A stretch of 64,000 nt of DNA from Moniliophthora roreri (taxonomy: Eukaryota; Basidiomycota; Agaricomycetes; Agaricales; Marasmiaceae), in assembly GCA_001466705.2 (NCBI GenBank), contig LATX02000013.1, forward strand, positions 434,001 through 498,000, given 5' to 3'. Positions 10,183 to 22,648 of this stretch are shown one piece after another. How positions within the stretch are numbered: position 1 is the stretch's first letter; each line of letters begins with the position of its first letter. The notes under the pieces were generated by a model. That model did no database searches, had not been told where the DNA came from, and was given only the letters and a program-made list of their open reading frames with translations. Made by a program: the position numbers and the translations under genes.

Positions 10183-12359
10183 ATGCTGCTCGACCGTCCC
10201 ATCTCTAACCATACCAGTCGTAACGGCTCACCCCTACGCCCGGCTTACAACTCGTCAACCTCGTTCAAACCTAACAATGCACATGTCGCAGACGAGATAC
10301 ATCCCATTTTTCATGAGGGTAGAGTCGCGGTCGTGACAGGAGCCGCAAGCGGAATTGGGAGAGCTGCGTGTATCGAGTTTGCCAAGTACGTTCTCAAATG
10401 TATTCATTGCGACATCCATCTGACACTTAATTCACGACGCAGACTGAAACTAAAAGTTGCCATTGCAGATGTCGACGAAGTTAGATTGCAGGCCGTCGGA
10501 AAAGAGCTCGTCGCTTTGATTGGCGAAACCAACGTGTTGATCGTTCCGACCGACGTTTCTGAGATTGACCAAGTCGTCCGACTCAAGGAAAGAGTCTACG
10601 AAGCTTGGGGCGAGGTGAGGATCATGAAACATTCTGGTCCACACCCGCTGGAATCTTGTTATCCTTTCGGAGCTGTGGCTTCTCTACTTTTCCGACTTTT
10701 CCTTTTTTTTTTCTCATGTTTTGCCAATTTCCCTTATCCTCTTATCGGTATCTCTTCAACACCGCTATCGTCCCTGTTCATGATTCTTGATTCATGAATG
10801 ATGAGACCTTGACTTATCATGTATTTGCCGAAATCATGTATCCCTATCGCCCCCGTGCCCCTGAGCCTTGCGCTCAGGGCGCTCCTCCCCCCATTTTCAC
10901 ACCTCCTACAGTACTCACCTTCGCCCAGGTTGCGGTTCTTATGAACAATGCTGGTATTGCACCCAAGGGTTCTTCATGGGGTGGTATTGATAACTGGAAG
11001 AAAGTTTTTGATGTCAATGTTTTTGGGTGCGTTCTCAACAACGTTTTCAAGCTTATTTCGCTTACTGACTCGCGTTCTTTCCGGTGCTCTTTCTTCTATT
11101 GCAACGTGCCTCCTTTCTGGATGCTTATTTCTCTGTTTATGTTCCTTAAACGCCTCTTAGCATCGTAAACGTTCAGCAAACGTTCGTGCCGGTACGTGAC
11201 TCATCTTTTCATTGCATCTTTCTTCCCCGCGCCTCGGCCTTATTCGCTATTTCTCCGCAACTATTGGTCGTGTGCACGGTCGATTTTAGGATCGCCAGCG
11301 GGAGAACTTGTCATATTTCTGTCGTTTCGATGTGCTCTAGCATGCTAAATTTAGCCCTTTCTCCCAACAGCCAATGATCCACCAAGAAAATGAAGCATTG
11401 ATCATCAATACTGGTTCGAAGCAAGGGATAACGAATCCACCGTACGTTTTTGTGCTCCCGCTTCACGGCGCTTTTTACTAACTATGGTTTTGCTATTTCT
11501 GCTTACCCCTTCCGATAACTTGGGCTTCTCTATTCGGTTCCAACTCTGTCCCCTAAACGGTGATGTCGCGGCATTTCGCCATTCGCTGTTGCCTCACAAC
11601 CCGCCTAAATATGCACGAACGTTTTGCTGGCTATGGTTACCAATTCCCTTTCATTTCGGCACCCATGACTGGTATTATTGGCTGGGCCTTGATGCTCTGG
11701 GATCCCATCTTCTCCTGTTGCATCATATATTTCCTCATTTCTCGTCTCAAACCTGTGAACGCTGCCTTTTGGATCGACACCGCATTCCTGGTTTCTTGCC
11801 CCATTCGGCTTTACGCCGTTATCGGTCCGAAAAATGATTATCGATTTCTCCCTGGGCGTTTTTACACTTTTTACAGAGGTAACGCAGCGTACAACGCCTC
11901 CAAGGCGGCAGTCAAGTCGCTTACAGAATCTTTGGCGTACGAGTTGAGAGAACGACCTGATAGTCATGTTACAGCTCATTTGTTCATGTAAGTGTTGTCC
12001 CTGGTTTAGTTTAAGTTATCGCTTACTGAAATGTCTTTGTTATTTGAAGCCCCGGGTGGACTTATACTGGTTTGACTGGCGCACACAAGGACATGGCAAA
12101 ACCCGAAGGTGCATGGACACCTCAAGAAACCGTGCTGTACATGCTCGACAAGGTCCGGGCAGGAGACTTTTATGTCCTTGTCCCAGATAACGAGACGAGG
12201 AGGGAAGTCGACGAGTTGCGCATCATGTGGGGCGCGGGAGATATTGTTGAGAGAAGGCCAGCGCTCAGTCGGTGGCATAGAGATTACAAGGCATTGTTCG
12301 AGGAGTATGTTCGCGATGGTCTAGGTATGCCTTCTAGTGAGGGAAGCCGGAGCTATTAG
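10183..12359 (+). CDS. Short-chain dehydrogenase/reductase (SDR) with long introns
   Basis: An NAD(P)-dependent SDR of unknown substrate. Exons 10183-10385, 10443-10614, 10929-11026, 11161-11191, 11371-11441, 11877-11987 and 12050-12359 give 331 aa in one frame. Motifs are TGAASGIG at the nucleotide site, DVDEVRL on the second strand, NNAGIAPKGSSWGG, the Ser-containing strand IINTGSKQGITNPPGN, the catalytic YNASK, and PGWTYTGLT after it. The last 90 residues (RREVDELRIMWGAGDIVERR) form a C-terminal extension seen in a fungal SDR subgroup. Four of six introns are long for this genome (314, 134, 179 and 435 nt), while all splice borders remain canonical. The fourth exon is only 31 nt. The gene is convergent with the FAH-family gene. 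Confidence 0.88.
10859..10879 (+). other. Short hairpin inside an SDR intron
   Basis: An 8-bp perfect inverted repeat (CCCTGAGC / GCTCAGGG) with a 5-nt loop sits in the 314-nt intron. There is no evidence that it functions. Confidence 0.3.
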
Positions 12360-12617
12360 ATGTAGATGGACTTTTGACAGGAAGGATAGATGGAGAGGTG
12401 GTAAAAGTTCTGATCCGGCTGATTTGACTAGTATTTTTCCTTCTCGTTCCCTCCCTTCTTCGTTTTCGGTTCCATTGGGGTGGAACGTGTAGAAGTAAAT
12501 TGAATCGTGTACATTGTCGAACGTTGCGTAGGAATGCCTCGATTTACAACAAAAAAGGTTCTTGAAGATGAACAGATAATCCAACAGTGATAGATTTCAT
12601 TGCGAATAGTATAGAAG

Positions 12618-13932
12618 TTACAATTTTGCCCTGAGCACTGCAGTACCTTTCTCCTCCTTGACCTCGTTTACCAACGTACCGACTCCTCCACCAACCCACG
12701 TAGAAACATGATCACCATCCTTCAGGAATAGCGCAGGTTTCTTTACGAATCCGACACCCTTTGGTGTACCAGTTAGGATAAGTGAGCCAGGTTCGAGAGT
12801 GGTGCCTTGTGATAAAAATGCGATGGTACGGCGAACGTTGAAGATCATGTCGCTATAATTTAATGAGTACCTTGTCATGAAAGGGGTGTATGGAAGTACC
12901 CACGCTGTGGTACCGTCCTGGACTTTGACTCCGTTCAAAGTAGTGGAAAGAGGGACCTTTTGGGGGTCTGGAATAGCGGTTGCGGAGACCAAGCAAGGTC
13001 CAAAGGGATTGGTGTTATCTAGCGTAAATCCAGGTCAACGACTGTTGACATCCCACAATATGACAAATTGCACCCACCGAACCCCTTTGAGAATCCCCAT
13101 TGCGAGACGGCCATCTGATGTTTCCTAAAAGATACCTAGAAACACGAGATCGGTTAGAAGTTGAAAATAAGTGAACCCAAGGAGGAATTTTTACGTCGTT
13201 TGCACCAGTATACGCCAAGACATAATCCAGAGCATCTTCTTCCTTGACGTCCCGTGCAGGTTTCCCGATGACAATGGTAAACTCTACCTCGTAGTCAGGT
13301 AGGTGTTCTTTGGGTGGTTGAGCAGCACGGGGTATAGTGATGGTCGCGTTGGGTCCGATAAGAGTTGAGGGTGGCTTGACGAAGAGCACGGGGAAACTAT
13401 GCGTAACAGCAGTTGAGTTTGGGGTATCCACAAGGAAATGAAGATACAGGAACGTACGGAGGTGCGGCGAGTCCTGCTTCTGCCTATTCTCAGAGATACT
13501 GTCAGCGTCTAGCAGAATGCATACTGATTCGACATACGCACCGCATGGTCGGAATAGTTCAGCCCCAGACACCTCACATATTTCACTTCCTCTCTCGACA
13601 ACGGGGTCAACAAGACCTTCACAGTCAAGACTTTGTTTGTTACTTGAGCTGCTGGATCCAAAGCACTGCCAATAATTTCGTATGCTTTGATAGTCTGGTT
13701 TTGGGACGATGCAAGGCCAACTGTCAGGTCTCATTTCAGCTAGGTAAATTTTATCAAGAGCTCTCGGCTTGCCATCCAAGTTCCTATCGACGGGTTCACC
13801 AATGTGAACTCGAGACGTCTCAGTAGCCACAAATCGAATGAGGCGGGTCCATTGCTGTCAAAGGGTAACCGCTGTAAAATGCATATTCACGTCGAGCTAA
13901 ATGCGGGTACTTACGGTTCGTATCGGTGCCAT
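12618..13932 (-). CDS. Fumarylacetoacetate hydrolase (FAH) family protein
   Basis: FAH-family enzymes are metal-dependent hydrolases or decarboxylases of ring-cleavage acids and oxaloacetate; the FAHD1/2-type layout fits best. Eight exons (13915-13932, 13773-13854, 13542-13720, 13458-13483, 13195-13396, 13078-13135, 12904-13018, 12618-12852) give 304 aa. Recognisable blocks are RCLGLNYSDHAAEAG, FPVLFVKPPSTLIGP, the acidic metal site DYEVEFTIVIGKPARDV, VLAYTGANDVS, QWGFSKGFDNTNPFGPCLVS, VQDGTTADMIFNVRR, and EPGSLILTGTPKGVGF near the end. Metal-binding Glu and Asp positions appear present. Intron 2 (13721-13772) begins with GC rather than GT. The gene lies tail to tail with the SDR gene. Confidence 0.88.
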
Positions 13933-14272
13933 GGGAGTCGAGTTCAAAGTCCAGTCGGCTTTGCATCATAGTCGCAATGTAGATACTGACCGGTCACGGG
14001 AATTCAGCGGAACGCCGGTTGCGGAAAATTAGGCGGGTCACCGCGATTAATATTGTCATCAATTGATCATGAACTTTTCCTCCGAGTCATCAATCTCATT
14101 CTGAAGATTAAAAATCTATCGTTGATGTCTACAATCCTATTGTACTTTCTTCTTTCATCTCTTTACGTCTTTACATATTCAGAGAACCTTTATACTGCAC
14201 CCATGGAACCGAAGAGAAAACGAGAATTATGCGAATGTAAAGGCAATACATGTTCTGGAGTCAACCATCCGT
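13933..14272. other. Intergenic between FAH-family gene and GDH2
   Basis: Promoter side of the FAH-family gene and 3' side of GDH2. A 101-codon plus-strand frame here has no features of a gene. Confidence 0.5.
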
Positions 14273-17200
14273 CTACTTGGAAAGGTCCCTCGCAAAGTGG
14301 AAGAAGTCAACGCTTGACGCGCGGACACCATACTTGTAGATCTATAGTATTCATGTGAGCTCAAAACGCAGGTACCAAGACAGTTCAAGAAGCTTACAAA
14401 GTGACTTGCCACCCAACTCGAGAAGAGAGCCCGTTGATATGGCTCGGGCAATCTCTTCAACAACACATCCAAACCAACCTCCCCGACCAAGGTTTTGGGA
14501 ATGGCCCGCCTCATGACGCCGTTCCTGCTCGGCTCATCCTCAAACAGATCGCTTCCTTCCAGTTCTGCCTGCAGCGCATTCAAGGTGGAGCTCAACTCGT
14601 CTGAAATCGCTGTACGCGTCTTGCTACCTTGTGCACGAGAGTGTTCGCGCCAAATGCATTGGAATTCGGCAGCAGCGTTCTCAGTGATCTTTTGTTGGAT
14701 GTCCTTGACGTAGGATTTGTAGAATGGAGAAGGTTGGCCGTCCTTGAAGATCATGAGTTTGGAGTATTCGTCGTTCGAAAGAGCAAGACCAGCAAGGACT
14801 TCAAGGGAAGATGAAGTAACACCACCTGCAGAACCAGGTAAGGATGGCGTTGAGGTAGGTAGATGAATACATACCCTTGTTGGTACTCGAGTCCTTGAAG
14901 ACAATAACCTTCCTCTTTTCGAGGAACAATCTTGCTTGTTGTGACAAGAACAAGTTTGCACCCTCGACAATGTACTTGTAATGAGGCTTGCCCTCCGCGT
15001 CGAACAAAGCGTGCATATTCGAGATGTTGATCGCTTCGGGTCTGTGAATGAAATGAGTAGTCGTTCGCGATAGAACACACATCACCATACCTTCCACCAC
15101 AAGGGACGAATATGTCCGCCTTGAACCTCAGATGAGCAGCATTTCTAAAGTCAGTTCCGTCCAGAACGACTTCCCCGGAGGGCAACTTGACATCCCGGTC
15201 TTCAACTTTTACGAGGTATCCGTCCTTGCTCAACTTGCTGAGATTGAAATTCGACACAGTCACACGTAACTTGGCAAGACGGATGAGTTCCTCGCGGTTG
15301 AGGCCTTGAGGGTCAGCAAGAACACCAGATCCATCGATGATGGCGACCGTCTTGTCAGAAGAAAGAAGAATTTCGTCTTGAGTGAAAGGGATGATTAAGA
15401 CGTCTTTTAAGCATCAAAAAGTTACACTTACTCGATCCCAAATCACCATCAGGACCACCAGTTTGCACCTTGGTGACATCCTTCTCCCTCAAACCAAGCT
15501 GCTTGTAGATACCGAGGACGTATTGCCTGATCGACAATGAAGTCATTCCGTAGGCATCGTGAGGGACACCACCGAGTCTCTCCGCACTCTTTCCAGTGGT
15601 GAAGGACTTCCACCAGGTCTCAGCACCACGAGAACGAGCATGGACTGCGGATACGTTATCAGCACGGGATATGTTAATGAAGGCGTGCAGAACGTACGGG
15701 CGGCCCAGTCCATCATATCTGCTGTTCCTTCATCAGGCCCGAAGAACAGCAACTCAGGCTTTCCGTACAAGTCGACCAACTGCTCTTTGATGCCCGGTGT
15801 CTGACCAGGGATCAAGAGATCAATGACGGCATCTACATACTTCTCGAAGCATAGACGAGGTGTGGCCCCAATTCTTCGAGATGACATCAGAATACATTTC
15901 CGCACAGGAATAAGGAGACTCACGAAGGTAGAATGGTACCCTTGGCACCTCCTTCTGGAATGTCCTTATTCTTCAAGTTCTGAGTGCTCGCTAGAGCGTA
16001 GTTCTCGTCGAACAACATTCTCTGGTTGATAGAGTATGTCTCTCTGTTCCTCGACATGACAAGTCGGATACCACCACGAGCGACATCTCTGAATCGGATA
16101 TGGAATCCGCGGAACTCGTTACCTGGACTGAGGTCAGTGGAGGCGAAGAAAGAATCGTGGAGCGAACGAACCGATGACGAGGAACATCCCATAGGGCTTG
16201 ATAGGATATTCCACTTCCGGAAGGAAATCTGGTGCCATGCGGAAAGAGAGTGCAACCTTGGTGGGTTGGTAGAAGTTGGTCTTGAGTACATGACTTGAGC
16301 AACGTGCGTCAGCTGTTGTAAAGTCTATGATTCAAAAGTAGATGGTCACCGATTAAAGACAAGGAAGCTCTCCAAGACTTGCAAGTCATGCTTGTTCGAA
16401 ACTGTGCGCCTAATCTTGTCGTACAGCTCTTCGTCATTCAACGGCTGCACGGTTTGCAACCGCTGATAAGATAAAGTTGGCATGAGTTCGGCGCTGTCGG
16501 CCGCGGGGTAGTGAATCATGGCAAAGTGAACGTAAAGGAGTCGAATCTACGACGAAAACGGCGATTGAATCAATGTTACCGCAAAGAGTATAAAGTAGAA
16601 ACTTACTAATGCACCGTACTTCCCGATAACATTCATGATACTCTCTCGAGTGAAAGTCTCCTCCCTGAATCGCCTCTTGATGTCATTCAAGACACCTGCG
16701 TGGGCAGGGTCGTTTTCATCTAGCACTTGCTTGAGCGAGAGGTAAGCGGGCCCAAGTCGGTTGCAGAAGTGTTGCGCGAAGATCCATCCACAGTCTGTAA
16801 AAAACGACACTGAGCGAGAAGATTATACCTGAACGAAGGACAAATATTCACAAGCATAGGTGGCTTCTTGAACAGCGTGTCCACCATCCCAGTCTTCCTT
16901 GCTGTCCTTTTCTTTCCCTTCGCTGGGTCCTTTGACCGGGTAGAAGAATGGGTTGTCTGGCAAGCAGTACAACAACGATGCCTCCTTCATTACTTGAAAG
17001 ATTGAATGTTCGATCGGTGGAGCAGGAGCATTTGGTACTGGGTTTAGGTAGAGCGAGATGATGGTGATTCCGTTCGAGAATTGCTCTAGAAGAAGTGGTC
17101 AATAAGCAAGACGATCGGAGGTTCTTACAGACAGAATCACTTACCGACATACTTCCTACTCGAGTACAAAGAGTAGAAGTGATACAGGTTGGACAACGCA

Positions 17201-18130
17201 CTGAAGAATCGCGATGTACCGCCCATCTTGTATCCGATGACGAGCCTGCGCTCACGCGATCCTTCGACTTCGAACACCTCGATGACTGGACCATAACGCT
17301 TCTCTACTGACCACATCACCTGAAATCACGCACAGTTAGTCGAATGTGGAGGCGAAAATTGAATTGCCATGTACCCTCTGGTAGATATCGAGCGTGTTTT
17401 CGGTGGCCTTGTCCAAGAAAGACTTATCGCTAACAGTGCGAATATCGGTTCCCCTGCCTTGTGGATCTTGTTTTCCCTTCAAATCGTCGGGGAATACACA
17501 TTTCGTGACGAAGTAGCATCGAAGCTGTTGCGACGCTGTTGCAGATACTGAACCCGCCGAACGGAAGGTTTCGAGACGGTAGGCGTTGGTGGGTGTTGAG
17601 TTGTCAAGGAAAAGGGTGTCAATTCTGCCACGGTGATGAGATCAAAGATAGCCCGTGAATGGTGATGATGCGTACCTTGGCTCGCAGGTTGCACCGGGTC
17701 CCTCAGTCGTGGTCAGCCCCGGCGGACTTGTATGGATAAACGTTGCACCCTTTCCATCTTCAATCTTCTCTAGATCGATGACGAGCTTGCTCGGATCGTG
17801 CTTCGTGTACGCCAGAATCTTAGCTCCAAATAACGCGATGATATGATCGCATATCACGTTTTCGCTCTCGTTGGCAAAATAGGTGTCATCGATACCCAGA
17901 TGCGAGTAGAACCAGTTGACCTCGTTGGCGACGAGTTCCTGGGGAACGAAGCCCTTTGATGCGATGAGAGATTGGACTTTGGCTCGCTGGGATTCCTTGC
18001 CCTTAAACACAGGTGTCGTGTATCCAGGCTGATTGGCAACTTTGTGTAGAAGAACAGCCTGTGCTGAATCGGTACGATCCCCTGGCTTCGGGCGCAGCTG
18101 GGATGGAATCGAAAGGTGATCTGAAGACAT
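14273..18130 (-). CDS. GDH2: NAD-specific glutamate dehydrogenase
   Basis: The enzyme oxidises L-glutamate to 2-oxoglutarate and ammonia with NAD+, a catabolic step of nitrogen use. The gene has many short introns; the joined protein is about 1,000 aa, normal for the large fungal enzyme. The N-terminus (MSSDHLSIPSQLRPKPG) starts at 18130. Key blocks going down the strand are RGGIRLVMSRN, the catalytic-lysine motif EGGAKGT (about 15936-15956), the dinucleotide motif TGGPDGDLGS (about 15432-15462), FVPCGGR, EAINISNMHALFDA, YIVEGANLF and SSSLEVLAGLALS. The C-terminal YKYGVRASSVDFF plus HFARDLSK lies just before the stop at 14273-14275, after an intron. No break was seen in the parts checked, but I did not place every exon border. 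A TATA box lies about 40 bp upstream. Confidence 0.92.
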
Positions 18131-20242
18131 AATGGTTGGTATGAAAGCAAAAGTAGTTCGGGCGGTGCTTTATATATCTGTCGCACGGACCAATTCCTGT
18201 CCGCATTTCTCGGCTGTGCATCCCCGAAGTCCGGAATCGGACACTCAGGGTTCGGTTCAAACGTTCATCTGTGTACGACATCATGATACACGCAATAAGG
18301 CGAGTTTTCTTGTTTCCTTCTCTCAGGATGTCGCCGTTGAGTCAATGATTTGCGAATTTTTGCAAATTTCAGGTGGGATCATAGACTTGGAATACCTCGG
18401 AGATCTATCATATCCCGAAAATCACCAAAGTTCTTTTCAATAGGTCATTTGCTGTCATTTCATTACCTTCAAGCGCTCCAGGTGTTTCCCGGCCTTCCTA
18501 AACGTTCCTTCATCGATTTATCGATCCGCCTCAGCTCCAAAGAAACTTCCCAGGACAGACAAGGCCTTCTTCTTAGGCGAATCTGAACAAAGTCTGAAAG
18601 TCCACCGACGCACTTGACTAGATCGCTCACTAATCATTCACGTTGGCGCTTCGCCACCACGAACGGCAATCGCGTATGCCCCAATACTGCTTTCCGCACG
18701 CCAGAACGCCCGCCGCCACCACGGATCTTACCCATTTGATCACACGGATTTAGCTGCCAGCTGGCCGGGTTACAGGTACTCCCGTTCAATGGATACGACA
18801 TAATCGAACAAACGGCACACTATTCATAACGTAGTCTCTGTTGCATCTTTTCTAAGCTTAGAAACTAAGCATAGAAACAAGGGAAGGGAACCACGTCGCG
18901 GCAGACACGGAACACACATGTGTTGTTTATGTGGGGGAGTCATGACATGAACCCCAGCTTTTTGCGTTAATTTCACACTTCGTTACCCCGGACCCCGCAT
19001 CTTCAATCCAACCGTATTCCCGCAAGCCCATTAGCATCTGTCAGCCTCCGTTTTGGCTCCGTTCTCTCCTGATCCCTGAAGTAGCCAAGGGTGTTTCGAC
19101 CCTACTAACGTGTCGTTCCTGACGCGAAAATCTCATCGGTTGCGAGCTTGAACAGGCCCGCTAAAGGTCCTACCAAGCCAAGGGCCGTTGCACAGTAATG
19201 ATCATCCACGTTTGGGGTTCACAAGTAGGTTTCACGGCGGACCTCATGATCTTCTTGCATGGCATCTTGAATCTTGATTGGATGAGCTCAATGGATCATC
19301 ATCTGAACAATTCCGGCTCAACATATTAGATAACATATGCAACACCGTCCACGATTATGCTCTCAACATAACGGACATACTGTTCCCGTTCCTCGCAGTA
19401 ACTTACAATATAGTGCACTCCACTATATCCCGTTGTCCTTTTTTTCGCATGAGTTTTTATTACCGCGGTGAATCGGCAATAGCATATACGAAATACATAC
19501 TGTAGTCCTTTTATCCTATTCCGAACGTATGCTTTCATTTTCCCCGCCCTCAAATGTCTCTTCAATCTGGCCACTTTTGGCTCTGTAGGTTTGCCGAATG
19601 AATCCTCGCAACACCATGTGCCGCACCAGCCAATGGAAAACCTTGACTAGCCCGCCGCATTCACGGACGCGAACCTTCACAAAACCCAGCTTTGACCTTC
19701 TCTCCCCCGTCCCGGTGTCTTGTCATTCGGCGGTCACGGTCGGAATCTTACTTGCCATGTTAGTTCGTGCTCGGACACGCGGACGAGGACAGGTTCCTTG
19801 AGAGATAAGGACGCGAGAAGGCAGGAGAAGGCCGAGAGCACAGCAAAGATAAGGGCAGAGATAAGGAATTCAGCGCCACATATAGCCATAAATGACCGAA
19901 ATTTCTTTTCGTTGAATATGACCTGTGCAATTTCGGGAGTCTGTGACGAGTTCTGGCCCCTGGGTTTGCATCTGGGACGGAAATCCGACGTGGTTGCCAG
20001 GACTTCCCTGGAATCACTGCCTCTGACGCACCACTCAGCATGCATGATACGCCCGTTGCGGCAATGATTTTCGTCAGTGCGCTTCTAGATGATACACCGA
20101 TATACCCTATCTTCATGACACTGTCGATGAAAATAGGTCCTGAGTACACACGAAGTATAGCCGGCCACCGGTGGCAAAGACTCGGAAGAGCGTGAATTTT
20201 TAGATCTCGTACAAATGCGAGAATGATGTAGAATATTGAAGT
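18131..20242. other. Gene-poor stretch upstream of GDH2
   Basis: About 2.1 kb with only short, unsupported frames (the longest, 19760-20149 minus, 129 codons, has no recognisable domain). It contains the GDH2 promoter near 18130-18300. No repeat family, RNA gene or transposon end was recognised. Confidence 0.45.
18169..18176 (-). promoter_or_regulatory. TATA box of GDH2
   Basis: TATATAAA on the minus strand, 39-46 bp before the GDH2 ATG. Confidence 0.5.
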
Positions 20243-21496
20243 TCATATCCTTCCCTCCGCTCTGAGCCTCAGCCTCAGAAACATATCTTTAATCTCCTGG
20301 TTAACAGTTTTCGCCGTCACCGCACCTTCTGGAATCACCAAGCTCTTCAACCCATCCGAAAACCGGCCTCGGAACATCGGGAGCCTTGCTTGAGTCACAT
20401 TGTCAAGAAACTCCTCAGCAAACCTTTCCTTTGTTGCATCCAGATTTACTATATACTTCTCATTCTGAAGCATTCCTCTATCACATAGACACGTGCAGGT
20501 CCCGGTGCAGCCTAAAAACGCGCCTCTTTCCACTTGGTTCGCAGTCTGTAATTTCCAGAACTGACTATTTCCCCTCCCTAAAACCTCTACAATGACGCGC
20601 ATGGCGACTATGCCCTCATAGTGGTGGACCTGGCACATGATTGCCCGGAGGCAATCATGGAAACAACCGTGTTGGATAAGACCTTTAACATAGAGTTCTG
20701 CTAGAAGAGCGGCGAGACGAGTGGACATTTGGATGTGTACAGGACGATAATGGTCTTGGGCAAACAGTGGGTGTGCGGGCTATTGTAGACTCGTCAGAGC
20801 GCGCCGAATGTAGATAAGAGTGAAGCTTACTGAGATGAACCATGCCTGAATAAATATCCCGATGGAAGTGTCGACAAGACTCCCGGAGAACATCTCTCCA
20901 ACCGTTCGTCCGAATGTCGCAGTAAGACCCTCCTTGAAATCGAGTGCGAACGCTACAACGCGCCGGATATCACTGAGGTATATTTCTGTTGAAGGCACAG
21001 GCTTAACAGCAAACCACATCACGTCTCGAGATAATTCATTTAAGTCGCCGGAGCCCCAATTGGCCTTGCTCCGCACTAAGTCAAGAACCGTCGCGTTGTT
21101 TCCGTCCCATTTTAGTTTATCTTCCCTCGTGCTATCGCTGAACAATGTAGGATATTCAGAAACAGGCCTAGGAGGTAAACAAGACGCGAGCGGGGTTTTG
21201 GCAAGCAAATCGTCGTTTTCCGAGTCAGCCAAAGGATTTGCAACGAAGCCCCGGGGTAGGAACTCGACAGCGGCGGGATTAAGGCCCTTGGAACCTTTGC
21301 ATCGGGAGCCTAAGCGCGAACCTAGACCAGCTGCGGGCATCAAATCGCTCGAGGAAGAATAGGGCGAACGAATAAGGGAAGAAGTCGAGGTACCAGCGGG
21401 GAATAAGTCGAGAAAGAGGGTTTTGACCTCGTGTGCCAAAGGGTGGGGCATCTGGAGGGGCATCTGGTGGGACAAATTGAAATTGGCATGGGACAT
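20243..21496 (-). CDS. PAM2-motif protein, PAIP1-like candidate
   Basis: Two exons (20831-21496 and 20243-20779; intron 50 nt) give 400 aa. Residues about 70-83 read KGLNPAAVEFLPRGF, a good match to PAM2, the peptide that binds the MLLE domain of poly(A)-binding protein. The N-terminus before it is low complexity. The second half is helical with ALLAELYVKGLIQHG and a following HYEG region, resembling MIF4G-type helical repeats. PAM2 plus a MIF4G-like domain is the layout of animal PAIP1, which links poly(A)-binding protein to eIF4A. The MIF4G assignment is an inference from pattern only. A Cys-rich piece (CTGTCTCLCDRG) inside the domain is odd and could be an unspliced intron. Start at ATG 21496; no in-frame ATG lies just upstream. 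Confidence 0.55.
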
Positions 21497-22648
21497 GGTA
21501 GACTTTTTAGCGCTGAAAGATCTTTGCGGGGTGAGGATTGAATGAAGCAATACATGACGACCCACTCTCTATCTTATAGTCCAGGAAGTGGACGAGTTAC
21601 GTACTCGTAGTTGCTGCAACAATGATACAATGCCACCAGTCGAAGGAGGACCCGGCAAAGTGAGTGATGTTTGGACAAGAACCGGGCCCGGAGGGCCTAA
21701 CACCCGTGCTGGGTTTGGACAAGAAGCTTGGACAAGGATGGCCCTGTGAGTTGAGTTCGTCGAGTTTGTCGACCCAAATTAGCAGTATGTCCGGCGCAGT
21801 CCAGCACTCATCTACGAGAGCCACAGAGTGTCACAGGAGCACCTAGGACAATGTCGGACCTCCAGGAATTTTTAGAGACTTTTGGCGATTTTTTAAGGGC
21901 TATACGCTGGTTTGGACAAAAACCCGGCTTTCGACCGCCAAATTGGATAAAAGCTGCCCCAAACCGGAAATTTTCAGAACGGCCTTGCCACCCATTTCGC
22001 TGGGCCGAAGGTATCCCATCGCCTTTCTATGGCCACAATCGGCTTTGGCACAGCTGTTTTTATGATTGTTCACCGTAAAAGTAAAAAGGAAACCCACAAT
22101 GAAAAAATGTTCAGAATGGGAAGGTGTCACCTTCAAGGTGATATAGAGCCTGTTTGAGTGAAGTCCAAACGTTGAATGCTTGTGAGCTATGTGTCTCAGC
22201 ATTATGAATATCTTCAGGCGGTCGTCAATCGAATGCATTATATTATATGCTGCAAAGACACACACACATACCTAACCTATGATGCGCACACAAATCGGTT
22301 GATTTTTTTCGGGCGCAAAGAGATGGGCTAAATACTCAGGGATGAGCTAGTTGTATCGCATACGAGAGAACATATTTACTGATCATTCCAGAATCCCATT
22401 CGCTTTGGGGAGTCGAGAGGTAGAAGTAAAGCGAATAAGAAGCGCCGGAAACTGCCACGCATTGCGTAAATTATCGTGGGAACATCACCCAGCTTGATGC
22501 TGCGCAGCACCCTAGGCCTGGCACAACCCGGGAGCATGTTGAGCCAGCCTTTACTCTGCCTCTCATCCACATCAAAAAAACCCAGAAGCATATCTAGGCT
22601 ACAAATCCCGTCGATTATCACACGCTCCTTTTTCCCCGTCCTAAATTT
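21497..22648. other. Intergenic with repeated TTTGGACAA motif
   Basis: Upstream regions of two divergent genes. The word TTTGGACAA occurs three times between 21668 and 21920, with an inverted copy of its core (GTCCAAA) near 22166. No gene is recognised; the minus-strand frame 22376-22711 partly lies opposite exon 1 of the anoctamin gene. Confidence 0.4.

Noticed and set aside
13015..13830. A 271-codon continuous frame in the FAH-family gene
   Set aside because: It reads through introns; the family motifs (RCLGLNYSDHA, AEAGLAAPP) are in other frames and require splicing.
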